Assembly (NCBI RefSeq): GCF_014269205.2
Contig: NZ_JABWRY020000001.1
Location: 5,380,001-5,444,000 of the forward strand
Reading direction: 5' to 3'
Length of the DNA: 64,000 nucleotides
DNA from: Pseudomonas kermanshahensis
GTDB taxonomy: Bacteria; Pseudomonadota; Gammaproteobacteria; Pseudomonadales; Pseudomonadaceae
Shown piece by piece: positions 37,297 to 52,594 of this stretch (its first letter is position 1; each line of letters opens with the position of its first letter). Under the pieces are notes generated by a model. The model was not told the DNA's origin. It searched no databases and saw only the letters and a program-made list of their open reading frames with translations. Position numbers and translations under genes: made by a program.

Positions 37297-38763
37297 TTAT
37301 CGCTTGATCCAGGCGTCTTGCCAGTGGCTGCCTACACCAGGCTCATACTGCGTGGCACTTTCCGAATAGGTCTTGCACCAGCCTTCGTAGGGGAACGGCT
37401 TGCATTCAAAGACGTCGCCGGTCTTGGGCTGCAGGACCCGCGTGCCGGCTTTATAGCTGGCGATCGACTGCGGAAATTCGAAGTCGTAGCCTTCGCTGCC
37501 TGCGGCTTTCAACTGGACCGTGCGCTCTTCCTGCAGCAGTACGCGACCGCTTTTGTTGACGCCTACGACCTTGAGCAGGTGCTCGCCTGCGGTACTTTCG
37601 ACCGGTACTGCAACTGGGCTGGTAGTGGCATCGACGTCCTGCTCAACGAAGCCGACCTGCTGATTGGCGGCGTCAAACAGGCGAGTAGTGAGCTGCAACT
37701 GACGGTTGGTCATGACGGTGAAGTCCAGGATGGTCTTGCCGTCGGTCAGGGTATAGTCAGGCTTGAGGCCATGCAGGTGAAGGTAGCTATCGTCCACCGG
37801 TGTCCCTTCGATCTCCAGTTGATAGCTCGTGATTTCGGTTTCTGGTTTGGCATAGATGTTATTGATGCCCGGCATCGGCTTGATGATGCCTTCGCTACCG
37901 ATTCGGCCGGCTTGTACTAGGTTCTGAGTCTCATTGATGCGCTTGGCGAGCTTGAGCGACCAGTTATCCTTTTTGGCCTCCTCGGCATGTTCAATGTCAA
38001 TGCTGACGCTGTACTGCGGGCTTTCCGACGTACCCACGAAGGCTCGGGCCTTGACCTTGTCGCCGACCTGCAAGTGCCGATTTGGATTGATGCTGCCTAC
38101 GTGCGGCCATTCTGGCGCGGGTCCGCCCTCGGCCTGGATATCCACGTCCATGACGTCATGGAAAGCAGCTGCGGTATCGTCAATGGTCCAGAGACCCAGA
38201 ATAACGTGATGCCCGGTGCGGTCAGCCGGCAGCGTGCACTGATGCTTTTCAAGGGCCGGGCCTGTCATGGGCTGGCCTTCTCCCCGAGCAGGTTTGCCTT
38301 GGCCATCGACCTCGCAGAATGGCGTTAACTCGAATGCCTCGCGGCTCAACGCCACGTTCGGATTCCAGTTGGGTTTGGTGATGAAGTATTCCCACTTAGT
38401 GGTTTTATGCCCAACTGCGTAGTACCAGTCGAACGCGACTTGCCTATCTCGAATGGGCGTCAAATGCCAACGGCCGGCCGTTTGCTCATCGAGCAGGGCA
38501 AAACTGGTGAGCTCACCACTCGCAATCTTACCGTCGGCGGGCCCGCGTTGCGGGAAGCCTTTAGGCCCTTCACCGACAGATTGCGGCTCGTACATGGCTG
38601 GACCACAGCCACTGTTCAAGCCCGATTGACAGGCGTACGCGCGGGAGGGTGGGTTAGAGGTATAGCCATGGGCATTGGCCAGTTGCACATGCAGGCCAGC
38701 CCCAGCAATAGCCACCCAGGCACTACTGGCAACTAATTTACGCAGGTTTTTTCTTGTATTCAT
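37297..38763 (-). CDS. Secreted lytic polysaccharide monooxygenase, AA10 (GbpA/CbpD type)
   Basis: 488 aa from the ATG at 38763. The signal peptide ends at ...HVQLANA, exposing His as the first mature residue (HGYTSNPPSRAYAC), which forms the copper histidine brace. The second brace histidine is in TGHHVILGLWTIDDTAAAFHDVMDVDI. The AA10 domain covers about 32-220. A GbpA-like middle domain follows at about 225-330, then an Ig-like part. The C-terminus (about 440-488) is a cysteine-paired chitin-binding module of CBM73 type (FECKPFPYEGWCK, EPGVGSHWQDAW). It oxidatively cleaves chitin-like polysaccharides outside the cell. In P. aeruginosa the related CbpD leaves via type II secretion, and here the gsp genes follow directly. 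GC looks lower than in flanking core genes (not computed). Confidence 0.93.
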   Translation of the reverse strand: MNTRKNLRKLVASSAWVAIAGAGLHVQLANAHGYTSNPPSRAYACQSGLNSGCGPAMYEPQSVGEGPKGFPQRGPADGKIASGELTSFALLDEQTAGRWHLTPIRDRQVAFDWYYAVGHKTTKWEYFITKPNWNPNVALSREAFELTPFCEVDGQGKPARGEGQPMTGPALEKHQCTLPADRTGHHVILGLWTIDDTAAAFHDVMDVDIQAEGGPAPEWPHVGSINPNRHLQVGDKVKARAFVGTSESPQYSVSIDIEHAEEAKKDNWSLKLAKRINETQNLVQAGRIGSEGIIKPMPGINNIYAKPETEITSYQLEIEGTPVDDSYLHLHGLKPDYTLTDGKTILDFTVMTNRQLQLTTRLFDAANQQVGFVEQDVDATTSPVAVPVESTAGEHLLKVVGVNKSGRVLLQEERTVQLKAAGSEGYDFEFPQSIASYKAGTRVLQPKTGDVFECKPFPYEGWCKTYSESATQYEPGVGSHWQDAWIKR

Positions 38764-38893
38764 CGGGCACTCCGGACGCTTGGATGAGCGGTCAGGAGCG
38801 GCAACTCCCGACAGACGTACCAAAGTCTAAAGACGCGTCCGGCACCGATATGTAGGAATAAGCTAGCGAACTAGTCAGTTTGCTCTTGCTGAT

Positions 38894-39241
38894 TCAGTTA
38901 ACAATTTCTACCAGGTCGACATCCACTTCCCGGCTCATCAGGTGTTTTTCCACCTCACCGGTGATTTTGACCTTGGTCTTTTCATTGAACGGAGTAGCCG
39001 GCAAGTCTTCATTGTCGATCTCGACGGTAATCGTGCCGTTGTTGTCCTTGAACTCGTACTTATCGTCGTTGTTGATCTTCTTGGTCACATACCCCTCCAG
39101 CACCACCGGCGTGTCATCGGCGGCGTCCTTGGCAGCGGCCACGGTGGTCACCGGCTGGGCGCCCGGGCCGGTGTAGCCCGCTGCCAGTGCGGCGGTGCTG
39201 AACAAAGGGGCGAGGATCAGGGCGAGGTAACGGGCTTTCAT
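38894..39241 (-). CDS. YgiW/YdeI family periplasmic OB-fold protein
   Basis: 115 aa. The signal peptide MKARYLALILAPLFSTAALA is followed by AGYTGPG. The BOF (bacterial OB-fold) domain shows VVLEGYVTKKINNDDKYEFKDNNGTITVEIDNE and ends VDVDLVEIV. Members of this family are small periplasmic stress-tolerance proteins (YgiW, VisP, OmpD-type). The ligand is unknown. It stands between the LPMO promoter region and hemE on the same strand; a terminator separates it from hemE. Confidence 0.88.
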   Translation of the reverse strand: MKARYLALILAPLFSTAALAAGYTGPGAQPVTTVAAAKDAADDTPVVLEGYVTKKINNDDKYEFKDNNGTITVEIDNEDLPATPFNEKTKVKITGEVEKHLMSREVDVDLVEIVN

Positions 39242-39309
39242 AAGATCAGGTCCTGTTTCGGTTTCGATGGGACCAGATTAACGACGATCGCTGAATTCAA
39301 ACTTAATAC

Positions 39310-39339
39310 AAAAAACCCGGCATCAAGGCCGGGTTTTTT
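39310..39339 (-). terminator. Terminator after hemE
   Basis: A perfect 12-bp stem AAAAAACCCGGC (39310-39321) pairs with GCCGGGTTTTTT (39328-39339) around a 6-nt loop. It is flanked by A and T runs so it can act on both strands; it lies just past the hemE stop. Confidence 0.9.
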
Positions 39340-39354
39340 GTGCAGTGCATCAAA

Positions 39355-40419
39355 TCACTGGTGGTATTGCGCCGACAACTCGTGCACGGCGTTGATGAAC
39401 GCACCGGCGTGCTCTGGGTCGACTTCCGGGGTAATACCGTGGCCGAGGTTGAACACATGGCCGGTGCCCTTGCCGTAGCTGGCCAGAATACGCGCCACTT
39501 CCTTGCGGATGGCTTCGGGCTTGGCGTACAGCACGGTTGGGTCCATGTTGCCCTGCAGCGCAACCTTGTCACCGACACGGCGGCGCGCATCGCCGATCTC
39601 GCAGGTCCAGTCCAGGCCCAGTGCATCGGCACCGGCTTCGGCGATGCTTTCCAGCCACATGCCGCCGTTTTTGGTGAACAGAATGACCGGCACCTTGCGC
39701 CCGTCGTGCTCGCGGATCAGCCCGCTGACGATCTTGCGCATGTAGGCCAGCGAGAACTCCTGGTAGGCCGCCGCCGACAGGTTGCCGCCCCAGGTGTCGA
39801 AGATCTGCACAGCCTGGGCACCGGCCAGGATCTGGCCGTTGAGGTAGCTGGTGACCGACTGGGCCAGCTTGTCCAGCAACAGGTGCAGGGCTTGCGGGTT
39901 GTCGTAGGCCATGGCCTTGGTCTTGCGGAAGTCCTTGGACGAACCGCCTTCGACCATGTAAGTGGCCAGGGTCCATGGGCTGCCCGAGAAGCCAATCAGC
40001 GGGACACGGCCGTTGAGCTCGCGACGGATGGTGCTGACGGCGTCCATCACATAGCCCAAGTCCTTCTGCGGATCAGGGATCGGCAGTGCCTCGATGTCGG
40101 CCGGGGTGCTGATGACTTTCTTGAAGCGCGGGCCTTCGCCGGTTTCGAAGTACAGGCCAAGGCCCATGGCATCGGGGATGGTGAGGATGTCCGAGAACAA
40201 GATCGCCGCGTCCAGTGGGTAGCGGTCCAGCGGCTGCAGGGTGACCTCGCAGGCGAACTGCGGGTTCATGCACAGGCTCATGAAGTCACCGGCCTTGGCA
40301 CGGCTGGCGCGGTACTCCGGCAGGTAACGGCCAGCCTGGCGCATCATCCAGACCGGGGTGACGTCTACGGGTTGCTTGAGCAGTGCACGCAGGAAACGAT
40401 CGTTCTTCAGGGCAGTCAT
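39355..40419 (-). CDS. hemE: Uroporphyrinogen decarboxylase
   Basis: 354 aa from the ATG at 40419 ([37 protein letters not shown]), which has the [16 protein letters not shown] signature. It removes four acetate carboxyls from uroporphyrinogen III to give coproporphyrinogen III in heme synthesis. The catalytic-site regions show [13 protein letters not shown] and [17 protein letters not shown]. It is cytoplasmic and acts as a homodimer. A REP pair separates it from gltD upstream. Confidence 0.97.
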   Translation of the reverse strand: MTALKNDRFLRALLKQPVDVTPVWMMRQAGRYLPEYRASRAKAGDFMSLCMNPQFACEVTLQPLDRYPLDAAILFSDILTIPDAMGLGLYFETGEGPRFKKVISTPADIEALPIPDPQKDLGYVMDAVSTIRRELNGRVPLIGFSGSPWTLATYMVEGGSSKDFRKTKAMAYDNPQALHLLLDKLAQSVTSYLNGQILAGAQAVQIFDTWGGNLSAAAYQEFSLAYMRKIVSGLIREHDGRKVPVILFTKNGGMWLESIAEAGADALGLDWTCEIGDARRRVGDKVALQGNMDPTVLYAKPEAIRKEVARILASYGKGTGHVFNLGHGITPEVDPEHAGAFINAVHELSAQYHQ

Positions 40420-40555
40420 GTCGGCATCCGGCAAAAAAGTGCGGGCATTTTCTCAGACGCCAGCACAAAAGGCACGGCCAAGGCCATGCGTTTTGTCTAT
40501 TGGGTGCCTTGGATCAAGCAATTTTGTATACAAAACGCTACAGCCTGGAGGAACC

Positions 40556-40663
40556 TGGGGCCGCTTCGCGGCCCTTTCGCGACACAAGGCCGCTCCTACA
40601 CCGGAAACGCGATTCCCTGTAGGAGCGGCCTTGTGTCGCGAAAGGGCTGCGAAGCAGCCCCAG
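40556..40663. repeat. REP-type inverted repeat pair between gltD and hemE
   Basis: Left arm 40556-40600 (GGGGCCGCTTCGCGGCCC, then TCGCGACACAAGGCCGCTCC) and right arm 40618-40663, its near-exact mirror, ending GGGCTGCGAAGCAGCCCC. About 18 bp separate them. This is the same REP subtype as the pair after ponA. Confidence 0.88.
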
Positions 40664-40670
40664 CATTCAA

Positions 40671-42092
<1,422 letters not shown>

Positions 42093-42113
42093 TCAAAACC
42101 TCTTTACCGCAGT

Positions 42114-42209
42114 CGCAAGCTACAAGCCGCAAGCTGCAAGTCGATCACTTGGGTCCGGCAAACCTCGCACTGCGTTTACTCGCAGCTTGAGGCTTGCCAC
42201 TTGCAGCTG
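42114..42209. repeat. Imperfect inverted repeat in the gltB-gltD gap
   Basis: The 42114-42140 segment is a run of CAAGC-rich units (CGCAAGCTACAAGCCGCAAG). It is mirrored imperfectly by 42181-42209 (CGCAGCTTGAGGCTTGCCAC), both built from AGCTTG/CAAGCT units. It is unlike the REP pairs elsewhere. It could fold in the gltBD mRNA between the two genes. Confidence 0.55.
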
Positions 42210-42212
42210 TTG

Positions 42213-46658
<4,446 letters not shown>

Positions 46659-46798
46659 AGACACTTTCTCACCAGGTTCACCTCTCAACGGAGGCAAATC
46701 TCTTTTTTAACAACCACTTACCATCCACGCCGATCAAACGCCAGCTTTTTTGCGGTGGTCATGGAAAACCATTGTTGCACAGCGACAGCGATGCCCAC

Positions 46799-46827
46799 AA
46801 ATTTTCATGTCTCACCATTGAAAATTT
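46799..46827. promoter_or_regulatory. AT-rich inverted repeat upstream of gltB
   Basis: The 9-bp arms AAATTTTCA (46799-46807) and TGAAAATTT (46819-46827) are exact inverses around an 11-bp spacer, followed by a further CAAATTTG at 46834-46841. It is strikingly AT-rich for this genome and lies in the 372-bp gltB-damX gap (46659-47030). It is a candidate site for a gltBD regulator or a curved upstream activating region. The regulator is unknown. Confidence 0.45.
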
Positions 46828-46943
46828 ATGTCGCAAATTTGAATGTTTTTGCGCCATGCGCCGTGATAGCGGCTTGGCTCGAGTCTGAAGCGTTTCAGCC
46901 ATGACTGCAAGAGAGGCTTGTGGCCGGCAGCCTGGGACAGAAA

Positions 46944-46971
46944 AGCCTGCCGCGCTCGGGCGCAGCAGGCT
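46944..46971 (-). terminator. Terminator after damX
   Basis: On the minus strand AGCCTGCTGCGC and GCGCGGCAGGCT form a stem with one mismatch around a 4-nt loop, followed by TTTTCTG. It lies about 60 bp past the damX stop and would end the pil-aroKB-damX transcript before gltB. Confidence 0.8.
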
Positions 46972-47030
46972 AGTCGAAAGCTAGAATTCGCTCAGCAACT
47001 GGGCGGCGGGGTGGTGCCGCCCGGCAGGTA

Positions 47031-48656
47031 TCAGCGGGCCGTGGCCAGCTCTTGTTGGACGCTGGCGACGGTACGTGGCCAAGGTTTACCAGCCTGGACC
47101 TTCGCTGGCAAGTTCTTGATTGCCGCAACCGCTGCGTCACGGTTGGCGAAGCTGCCGTAAGTCACGACATACAGCGGCTTGCCCTGCAGGTTTTTCTTGA
47201 AGTAGCGATAGTCGCCACCCTGGGCTTTGACGAAGGCCTGGGCCGAGGCTTCGGAGCTGGTGCCGAGGATCTGCACCACGTAATTGCCCGGTTTCTGGCC
47301 TGCATACCAGCCACCACCGCTGCTGCCGGTAGCCGCAGGCTTCTCGACAGGCTTGGCAGCTGGCTTGGCTGTGGCGACCTGGGTTGGCGCAGGCGCAGGC
47401 TTAGCAGGTGCAACCGGTTTTGCAGGCTGGGTTGCGACGGGCTTTGGCGCAGGCGCAACCGGCTGAACCGGTGCACTGGCAGTCGGCTTCGACAGCGTCG
47501 GTGCCGGGCCGGCAGGCACGCCTTGCGGCGGTGCGATGGTGGTCACGGTCGGCGGGTTGCCAGGCTGCAGCGCGGTATTGCCGGCCGGGCTGCCCTCTTC
47601 GCCATCCCCCATGCCAGCGGCCTGGGCCAATGGTTCGCGCATCACCGGCTGCGACTGCCCTACCAGCGGCAGTGGCATCGGCTGCGACGAGCCGGAGAAC
47701 TCGATGGCCGGGTTGCCATTATTGGCCTGGGCGGCGCCCGGCTGGCCTTCACCTAATGGCAATTGAGCCTGGGCAGCCGGCACCTCGGCAGGTGCCTTGT
47801 CGCCTTTCTTGGGCATGAGAACCGCGGCAGCAACGGCGACCACAACCACAGCGGACAGCGCGAGCACATGTTTCTTAGGCATTTTCAACCCCATGGATGG
47901 TCGCTTGGCCGTCGAACGGCTGGCGATCATGGCTTCGATCAAAGTGTCACGGGCGACCTGGTTGATTGTGCCAGGCCAACCGTCGGAGTGTTCATGGATA
48001 TCGACGATCTGTTCGCGGGTGAACACCTCGATGCCCCGGCCGGCGCCATCCAGACGCTGCTCCAGGTACTCGCGGGTCTCCTCTTCGCTGTAGGGGGCGA
48101 GCTCGATAACGTGGAAACGCTCTTCCTCGATACTCAGCTCATCCAGCCCGGCGATCAGCGACGGCTCACCGAACAGGAACACGTGCGGGCGCCCTTCCGG
48201 AACACCCGCCGCCAGCTCCAGCAACGCTTGGAGTGCCGACTCGTCGAGTTGTTCCGCATCGTCCACCAGCAAATACACTTCCTGCCCGGTCAGCGCCAGT
48301 TGCACCACCTTCGACAGTATGGCCTGGACCTCAGGCTGGGCGACCTCAAGCGACTGCGCGACCTGGGCGAGCACCCTGGCCGCATCGCTGGCGCCACGGG
48401 CAGAAACCACGACGCTCTGCACCGATTGCTTGTTGGTACTGGCCACCAGGGCCTGGCGCAGCAAGGTCTTGCCGCTGCCCAGGGGGCCGGTGACCACCAG
48501 CATCAGCTGGCTGTAACGGGCCAGGTGATGCAGCTGGCCCAGCACAGGCTTGCGCTGTGCCGGGAAGAATTTGAAGCCGGGCACGCGGGGCGCGAACGGA
48601 TCGTGGCTCAACTGGTAATGGTCGAGAAAGGCCTCATCGGCATGCAAACTGGTCAT
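47031..48656 (-). CDS. damX: DamX-like AAA ATPase with C-terminal SPOR domain
   Basis: 541 aa. Residues about 10-230 form an ExeA/AAA-type ATPase domain with Walker A GPLGSGKT and Walker B VYLLVDDAEQLDE. A membrane helix lies at about 258-280 (KKHVLALSAVVVVAVAAAVLM). A long Pro/Ala/Gln-rich periplasmic linker leads to a SPOR domain at about 450-541 (NYVVQILGTSSEASAQAFVKAQG...YVVTYGSFANRDAAVAAI) that binds denuded peptidoglycan at the septum. The order aroK-aroB-damX matches E. coli. Unlike E. coli DamX, the cytoplasmic part carries a recognisable ATPase. Confidence 0.9.
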   Translation of the reverse strand: MTSLHADEAFLDHYQLSHDPFAPRVPGFKFFPAQRKPVLGQLHHLARYSQLMLVVTGPLGSGKTLLRQALVASTNKQSVQSVVVSARGASDAARVLAQVAQSLEVAQPEVQAILSKVVQLALTGQEVYLLVDDAEQLDESALQALLELAAGVPEGRPHVFLFGEPSLIAGLDELSIEEERFHVIELAPYSEEETREYLEQRLDGAGRGIEVFTREQIVDIHEHSDGWPGTINQVARDTLIEAMIASRSTAKRPSMGLKMPKKHVLALSAVVVVAVAAAVLMPKKGDKAPAEVPAAQAQLPLGEGQPGAAQANNGNPAIEFSGSSQPMPLPLVGQSQPVMREPLAQAAGMGDGEEGSPAGNTALQPGNPPTVTTIAPPQGVPAGPAPTLSKPTASAPVQPVAPAPKPVATQPAKPVAPAKPAPAPTQVATAKPAAKPVEKPAATGSSGGGWYAGQKPGNYVVQILGTSSEASAQAFVKAQGGDYRYFKKNLQGKPLYVVTYGSFANRDAAVAAIKNLPAKVQAGKPWPRTVASVQQELATAR

Positions 48657-48671
48657 TGCGCTGTCACAACC

Positions 48672-49769
48672 TCAAAGCTGGGCCACGATCGCGCGGTAAT
48701 CCGCCGACAGCGTGGCCTGAAGAATCTCTTTCGGATAGTCGTCGGTGATCACGGCCTCGCCCATCTGGCGCAACAGCACCAGACGCAGACGCCCGTCGAG
48801 CACCTTCTTGTCGACCGCCATGTGCTCCATGAAATGCGCCGGGGTCATTTCCTGTGGTGGCACCACCGGCAAACCTGCATCCTGCAACAGGCGGATTCCG
48901 CGATCGCGCTCGGCCTGGTCGATCCAGCCGAGCCGCATGGACATTTCCAGGGCCATCACCGTGCCCGCCGACACGGCTTCGCCGTGCAGCCAGACGCCGT
49001 AGCCCATATGGGTTTCGATGGCATGGCCGAAGGTATGCCCAAGGTTCAGGGTCGCCCGCACGCCGGATTCGCGCTCATCGGCACCGACCACCGCAGCCTT
49101 GGCTGCGCAGGAACGGCGGATGGCTTCGGTCAGGGCCGTGGAGTCCAAGGCACGCAGGGCCTTCATATTGTCCTCGAGCCAAGCGAGGAACGGCTTGTCG
49201 CAGATCAGGCCGTACTTGATCACTTCAGCCAAGCCTGCGGACAGCTCACGCGCCGGCAGGGTCTTGAGGCTGGTGGTGTCGATCAGCACCGCATTGGGCT
49301 GATAAAAGGCACCGACCATGTTCTTGCCAAGCGGGTGGTTGATGCCGGTCTTGCCGCCGACCGAGGAGTCGACCTGGGATAACAGGGTGGTCGGCACCTG
49401 GATGAAATCGACGCCGCGCTGGTAGCAGGCAGCGGCAAAGCCGGCCATGTCGCCGATCACGCCGCCCCCAAGGGCCACCACGGTGGTGCGACGGTCGTGC
49501 CGGGCAGTGAGCAGGCCATCGAAGATCAATTGCAGCGTTTCCCAGTTCTTGTGGGCTTCGCCGTCAGGCAACACCACGGGCAGCACCGAATAGGCACCCA
49601 GGGTCTTGGCCAGGCGTTCGAGGTACAGAGGCGCGACGGTTTCGTTGGAAACGATGGCGACCTGCCGCCCGGCAATGTGCGGCGCCAGCAACTCGGGCTG
49701 GTCCAGCAGGCCTTCGCCAATGTAGATCGGGTAGCTACGCTCGCCCAGGTCGACCTTTAGTGTCTGCAT
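48672..49769 (-). CDS. aroB: 3-dehydroquinate synthase
   Basis: 365 aa from the ATG at 49769 ([18 protein letters not shown]); a frame extension to 49781 adds four residues only. It makes 3-dehydroquinate from DAHP using NAD+ and Zn2+, the second step of the shikimate pathway. The NAD-binding [13 protein letters not shown] and the active-site [19 protein letters not shown] are clear. The metal ligands include Glu in LAEVIKYG and histidines in GHTFGHAIE and WLHGEAV. It lies 15 bp upstream of damX and 96 bp after aroK. Confidence 0.97.
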   Translation of the reverse strand: MQTLKVDLGERSYPIYIGEGLLDQPELLAPHIAGRQVAIVSNETVAPLYLERLAKTLGAYSVLPVVLPDGEAHKNWETLQLIFDGLLTARHDRRTTVVALGGGVIGDMAGFAAACYQRGVDFIQVPTTLLSQVDSSVGGKTGINHPLGKNMVGAFYQPNAVLIDTTSLKTLPARELSAGLAEVIKYGLICDKPFLAWLEDNMKALRALDSTALTEAIRRSCAAKAAVVGADERESGVRATLNLGHTFGHAIETHMGYGVWLHGEAVSAGTVMALEMSMRLGWIDQAERDRGIRLLQDAGLPVVPPQEMTPAHFMEHMAVDKKVLDGRLRLVLLRQMGEAVITDDYPKEILQATLSADYRAIVAQL

Positions 49770-49865
49770 GTATCCCCACAATGTACTTGGGCGCGGCGCC
49801 GCTTGGGCGACGCACGCGGTAAGTTGAACCTCGCCTCGGCGCTGGAGGCCGAGAATAGTCCCGGC

Positions 49866-50384
49866 TTATCGGGGCGGCAACTGCTGCAAGCGTTCGAGAA
49901 TATCGATCACCACCATGCGCGGTGGCCGCTCGTCGGTTTCAACGACCACGTCGGCGATCTCGCGGTAGAGCGGATCACGCGCTTCGAGCAGGGCGCGAAG
50001 GGTCGCTTCCGGGTTGGCGGTACGCAACAGGGGGCGATTGCGATCACGTGCGGTGCGACCGACCTGCTGCTCCACCGAAGCATGCAGGTAGATCACCCGG
50101 CCGCCCTGGCGCAACGCCTGTCGGTTGGCATCGCGCATTACCGCGCCACCGCCGGTGGCCAGGACTACGCCGTCGAGCCCGCAGAGCTCGGCGATCATCG
50201 CCTGCTCACGGTCACGGAAGCCCGGCTCGCCTTCCTTGTCGAAGATCCACGGGATGTTGGCGCCGCATCGCAGTTCGATTTCCTTGTCGGAATCTTTGAA
50301 CAGCAGGCGCAGCTCTTTGGCCAATAGGCGTCCAATGGTGCTTTTACCAGCGCCCATTGGCCCCACAAGTATCAAATTTCGCAC
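49866..50384 (-). CDS. aroK: Shikimate kinase
   Basis: 172 aa from a GTG start at 50384, 4 bp after the pilQ stop. The P-loop GPMGAGKST is at residues 8-16. Shikimate-binding residues lie in [18 protein letters not shown] and LATGGGAV. The lid region is RDRNRPLL. It phosphorylates shikimate at the 3-hydroxyl with ATP. It is translationally close to the pilMNOPQ genes, the same arrangement as in P. aeruginosa. Confidence 0.97.
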   Translation of the reverse strand: MRNLILVGPMGAGKSTIGRLLAKELRLLFKDSDKEIELRCGANIPWIFDKEGEPGFRDREQAMIAELCGLDGVVLATGGGAVMRDANRQALRQGGRVIYLHASVEQQVGRTARDRNRPLLRTANPEATLRALLEARDPLYREIADVVVETDERPPRMVVIDILERLQQLPPR

Positions 50385-50388
50385 AGAA

Positions 50389-51654
50389 TCAACGACTCAC
50401 AGCAATCGCCTGGTCACTCATGATACGCGGAGTCAGGAAGACCAGCAGCTCGGATTTTTTCTCTTGTAATACATCGCGTCGAAACAGCCGCCCAACATAC
50501 GGCAGATCGCCGAAAAATGGCACCTTGTCGACCACATTGTTTTGCGTGGTCGAGTAGACGCCACCGATAACGATCGTTTCGCCGTCCGCCACGCGAACCT
50601 TGGCATTGACCTCGTTCTTGCGGATCGGCGGTACGTTGTTCAAGGCATTGACGTAATCAGGCTCGTCCTTGGTCACCCTGACCGTCATGATGACCTTGTT
50701 GTCCGGGGTAATCTGCGGGGTGACTTCAAGCGACAGGGACGCTTCGCGAAACGACACGGACGTGGCGCCACTCTTGCTGGTTTCCTGGTAGGGCACCTCG
50801 GTACCTTTGAGGATCCTGGCCGTTTCCTTGTCGGCCGTGACCACCTTGGGCTGCGAGATGATTTCGCCATTGCCGCTCTTTTCCATGGCGCTGAGTTCAA
50901 GGTCTAGCAAGATGCCGCCACGCAGCAGGCCCAGGCCGACGCTGGAGCCGGCACGCTCCACCCCAAGGTCGACGAACAGCTCCTTGCCTGGCCTTACGTT
51001 CTCACCGTACAAGGGCCCACCCCAACGCACCCCAAGGCTCTTTTCGTAATCGACATTGGCCTCGACGATGCGTGCCTCGATCGCCACCTGACGCACCGGC
51101 ACATCCAGCTGCGCCACCAGGTGGCGCAGCTCGGCAAGGCGGTCAGCGGGCTGGTAGGCCACCAGGGTATTGGTGCGCGCATCAACGCTCAAACTGCCTC
51201 GCCCAGTGAGGATGCCGTCGTCTGCCAGGGTTGCCAGCAACAGCTCTGCGAGCTCGGAGGCTACGGCATGGTGGATCGGCATCAGTTCACGCTGCAGCGG
51301 TTGCAATTGCGCATCCAGCGCCTGGCCTAGTCGGGCGTCGAGTGATTGCCCAGCAAGCTCCGCCGCCGGCGCCACCAGCAGCACATTGCCCTCTTCACGC
51401 CGGGCCAGGCCCTTGCTGCGCAGCACCAAATCCAGCGCCTGCTCCCAGGGCACATCCTGAAGCCGCAAGGTGATATTGCCCTGCACCGAATCGCTGGCAA
51501 CCAGGTTCACGCCGGCATGGTCTGCCAGCACCTGCAATACGGCGCGCACCTGCACATCCTGAAAGTTCAGCGACAGTGGCTCACCCCGAGTGGGGGCTGC
51601 CGTCGCCAGCGGGATCGACAAGACGAACGCCGCCGCTATCCATAGCCTTTTCAT
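50389..51654 (-). CDS. pilQ: Compact type IV pilus secretin PilQ
   Basis: 421 aa from the ATG at 51654, with signal peptide [19 protein letters not shown]. An N0/STN domain ([28 protein letters not shown]) is followed by one secretin N repeat and the C-terminal secretin barrel ([39 protein letters not shown]...[14 protein letters not shown]). The AMIN domains that make most PilQ proteins about 700 aa are absent; it is about the size of E. coli HofQ (about 412 aa). It would form the outer-membrane pore. The first 74 bp overlap the end of the upstream pilO-pilP gene in another frame. Confidence 0.92.
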   Translation of the reverse strand: MKRLWIAAAFVLSIPLATAAPTRGEPLSLNFQDVQVRAVLQVLADHAGVNLVASDSVQGNITLRLQDVPWEQALDLVLRSKGLARREEGNVLLVAPAAELAGQSLDARLGQALDAQLQPLQRELMPIHHAVASELAELLLATLADDGILTGRGSLSVDARTNTLVAYQPADRLAELRHLVAQLDVPVRQVAIEARIVEANVDYEKSLGVRWGGPLYGENVRPGKELFVDLGVERAGSSVGLGLLRGGILLDLELSAMEKSGNGEIISQPKVVTADKETARILKGTEVPYQETSKSGATSVSFREASLSLEVTPQITPDNKVIMTVRVTKDEPDYVNALNNVPPIRKNEVNAKVRVADGETIVIGGVYSTTQNNVVDKVPFFGDLPYVGRLFRRDVLQEKKSELLVFLTPRIMSDQAIAVSR

Positions 51655-52594
51655 CCTTGTCCATGACCTCCTGGTCCAGGGGTTTTCGGAGGGTGAGTAC
51701 GGCTGTGCGCTCATGCCACTCACGCGCCACGAACCACCGCTCGCGCACGTCGACCCGCTGCTCGTCGATGTGCACCACAACACCCTCATCGCGCCCGAGC
51801 CGATCGCCCAGGCGCACGCGATACAACTGGCCTGCAGACAACAACAGCGCTTCATGCGCGCCGCCTTGCGCCAGGCTCCCGACCATTTCCAGCTGCGCCA
51901 AGGGCACACGGCCCAATTCGCCAGGTGCCACGTTCGCCGGGGCTGCGGAGAACGGATCGACCAATGGCGGCACGGGCGCTGCCCGAGCGGGCAAATCTGC
52001 CAACGACGCAACGGCCGGCGTCGTAGCATCGGCATGATGCGCGTGAACCCTCAGACGAACGCGCAACAATCCAGGCCGCCCATCGACTTCGTTCATGCTC
52101 AGGTCACTCACGCGCAGCAGCCGCAGCTGCCCAAGCCATTCATCCAACCACAGGCGCAGTGCTGCATACCGGCCCACCACCTGAACATCGAGGGGGATGG
52201 TTCGGTAGTGCGCCTGCTCCACCGCCTCATGCACATCGAGCCGCTCGAACAGCAGGCCAAATTCATGCCCTGAGGCGGCAAGCGAATCGAGCAGGTCACT
52301 CATGCCCTCGCCAGCGGCGAGACGCCACCGGGCAACGTGCAGCGCCTGCTGTGTGGCGGCCAGCGCAGCGCGCATGCGTGCCAGCTCCCGCACTTGGGCT
52401 GCCTTGGCCGAATGTTCCTCGCTCAACTGCTCATACTGTGCATTCACTTGCCCTTGGGCGTGCCGCAACTCCGGCAGGCGTAGCCCACACCCCAGCGCCA
52501 GTACCAACACACCCAGACCGACTGAAGCGCCCCACCTGAAGCGAGCGGAACGTTCGGCCATGCCTTGCCAGCTCACCCACCAGGCTGCATTCAC
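51581..52594 (-). CDS. PilO-PilP fusion protein
   Basis: 337 aa from a GTG at 52594 that overlaps the pilN stop (GTGA); an ATG at 52561 (MAERSARFRWG) is also possible. Residues about 1-185 look like PilO: one membrane helix (GASVGLGVLVLALGC), a coiled coil, and the ferredoxin-like domain IPLDVQVVGRYAALRLWLDEW. Residues about 205-320 look like PilP: PPLVDPFS, LAQLEMVGSLAQGG, YRVRLGDRLGRDEGVVVHIDEQRVDVRE. No stop or frameshift separates them. In P. aeruginosa these are two proteins, an inner-membrane protein and a lipoprotein. The lipobox of a separate PilP is therefore lost and its domain is tethered through PilO. Confidence 0.8.
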   Translation of the reverse strand: MNAAWWVSWQGMAERSARFRWGASVGLGVLVLALGCGLRLPELRHAQGQVNAQYEQLSEEHSAKAAQVRELARMRAALAATQQALHVARWRLAAGEGMSDLLDSLAASGHEFGLLFERLDVHEAVEQAHYRTIPLDVQVVGRYAALRLWLDEWLGQLRLLRVSDLSMNEVDGRPGLLRVRLRVHAHHADATTPAVASLADLPARAAPVPPLVDPFSAAPANVAPGELGRVPLAQLEMVGSLAQGGAHEALLLSAGQLYRVRLGDRLGRDEGVVVHIDEQRVDVRERWFVAREWHERTAVLTLRKPLDQEVMDKDEKAMDSGGVRLVDPAGDGSPHSG

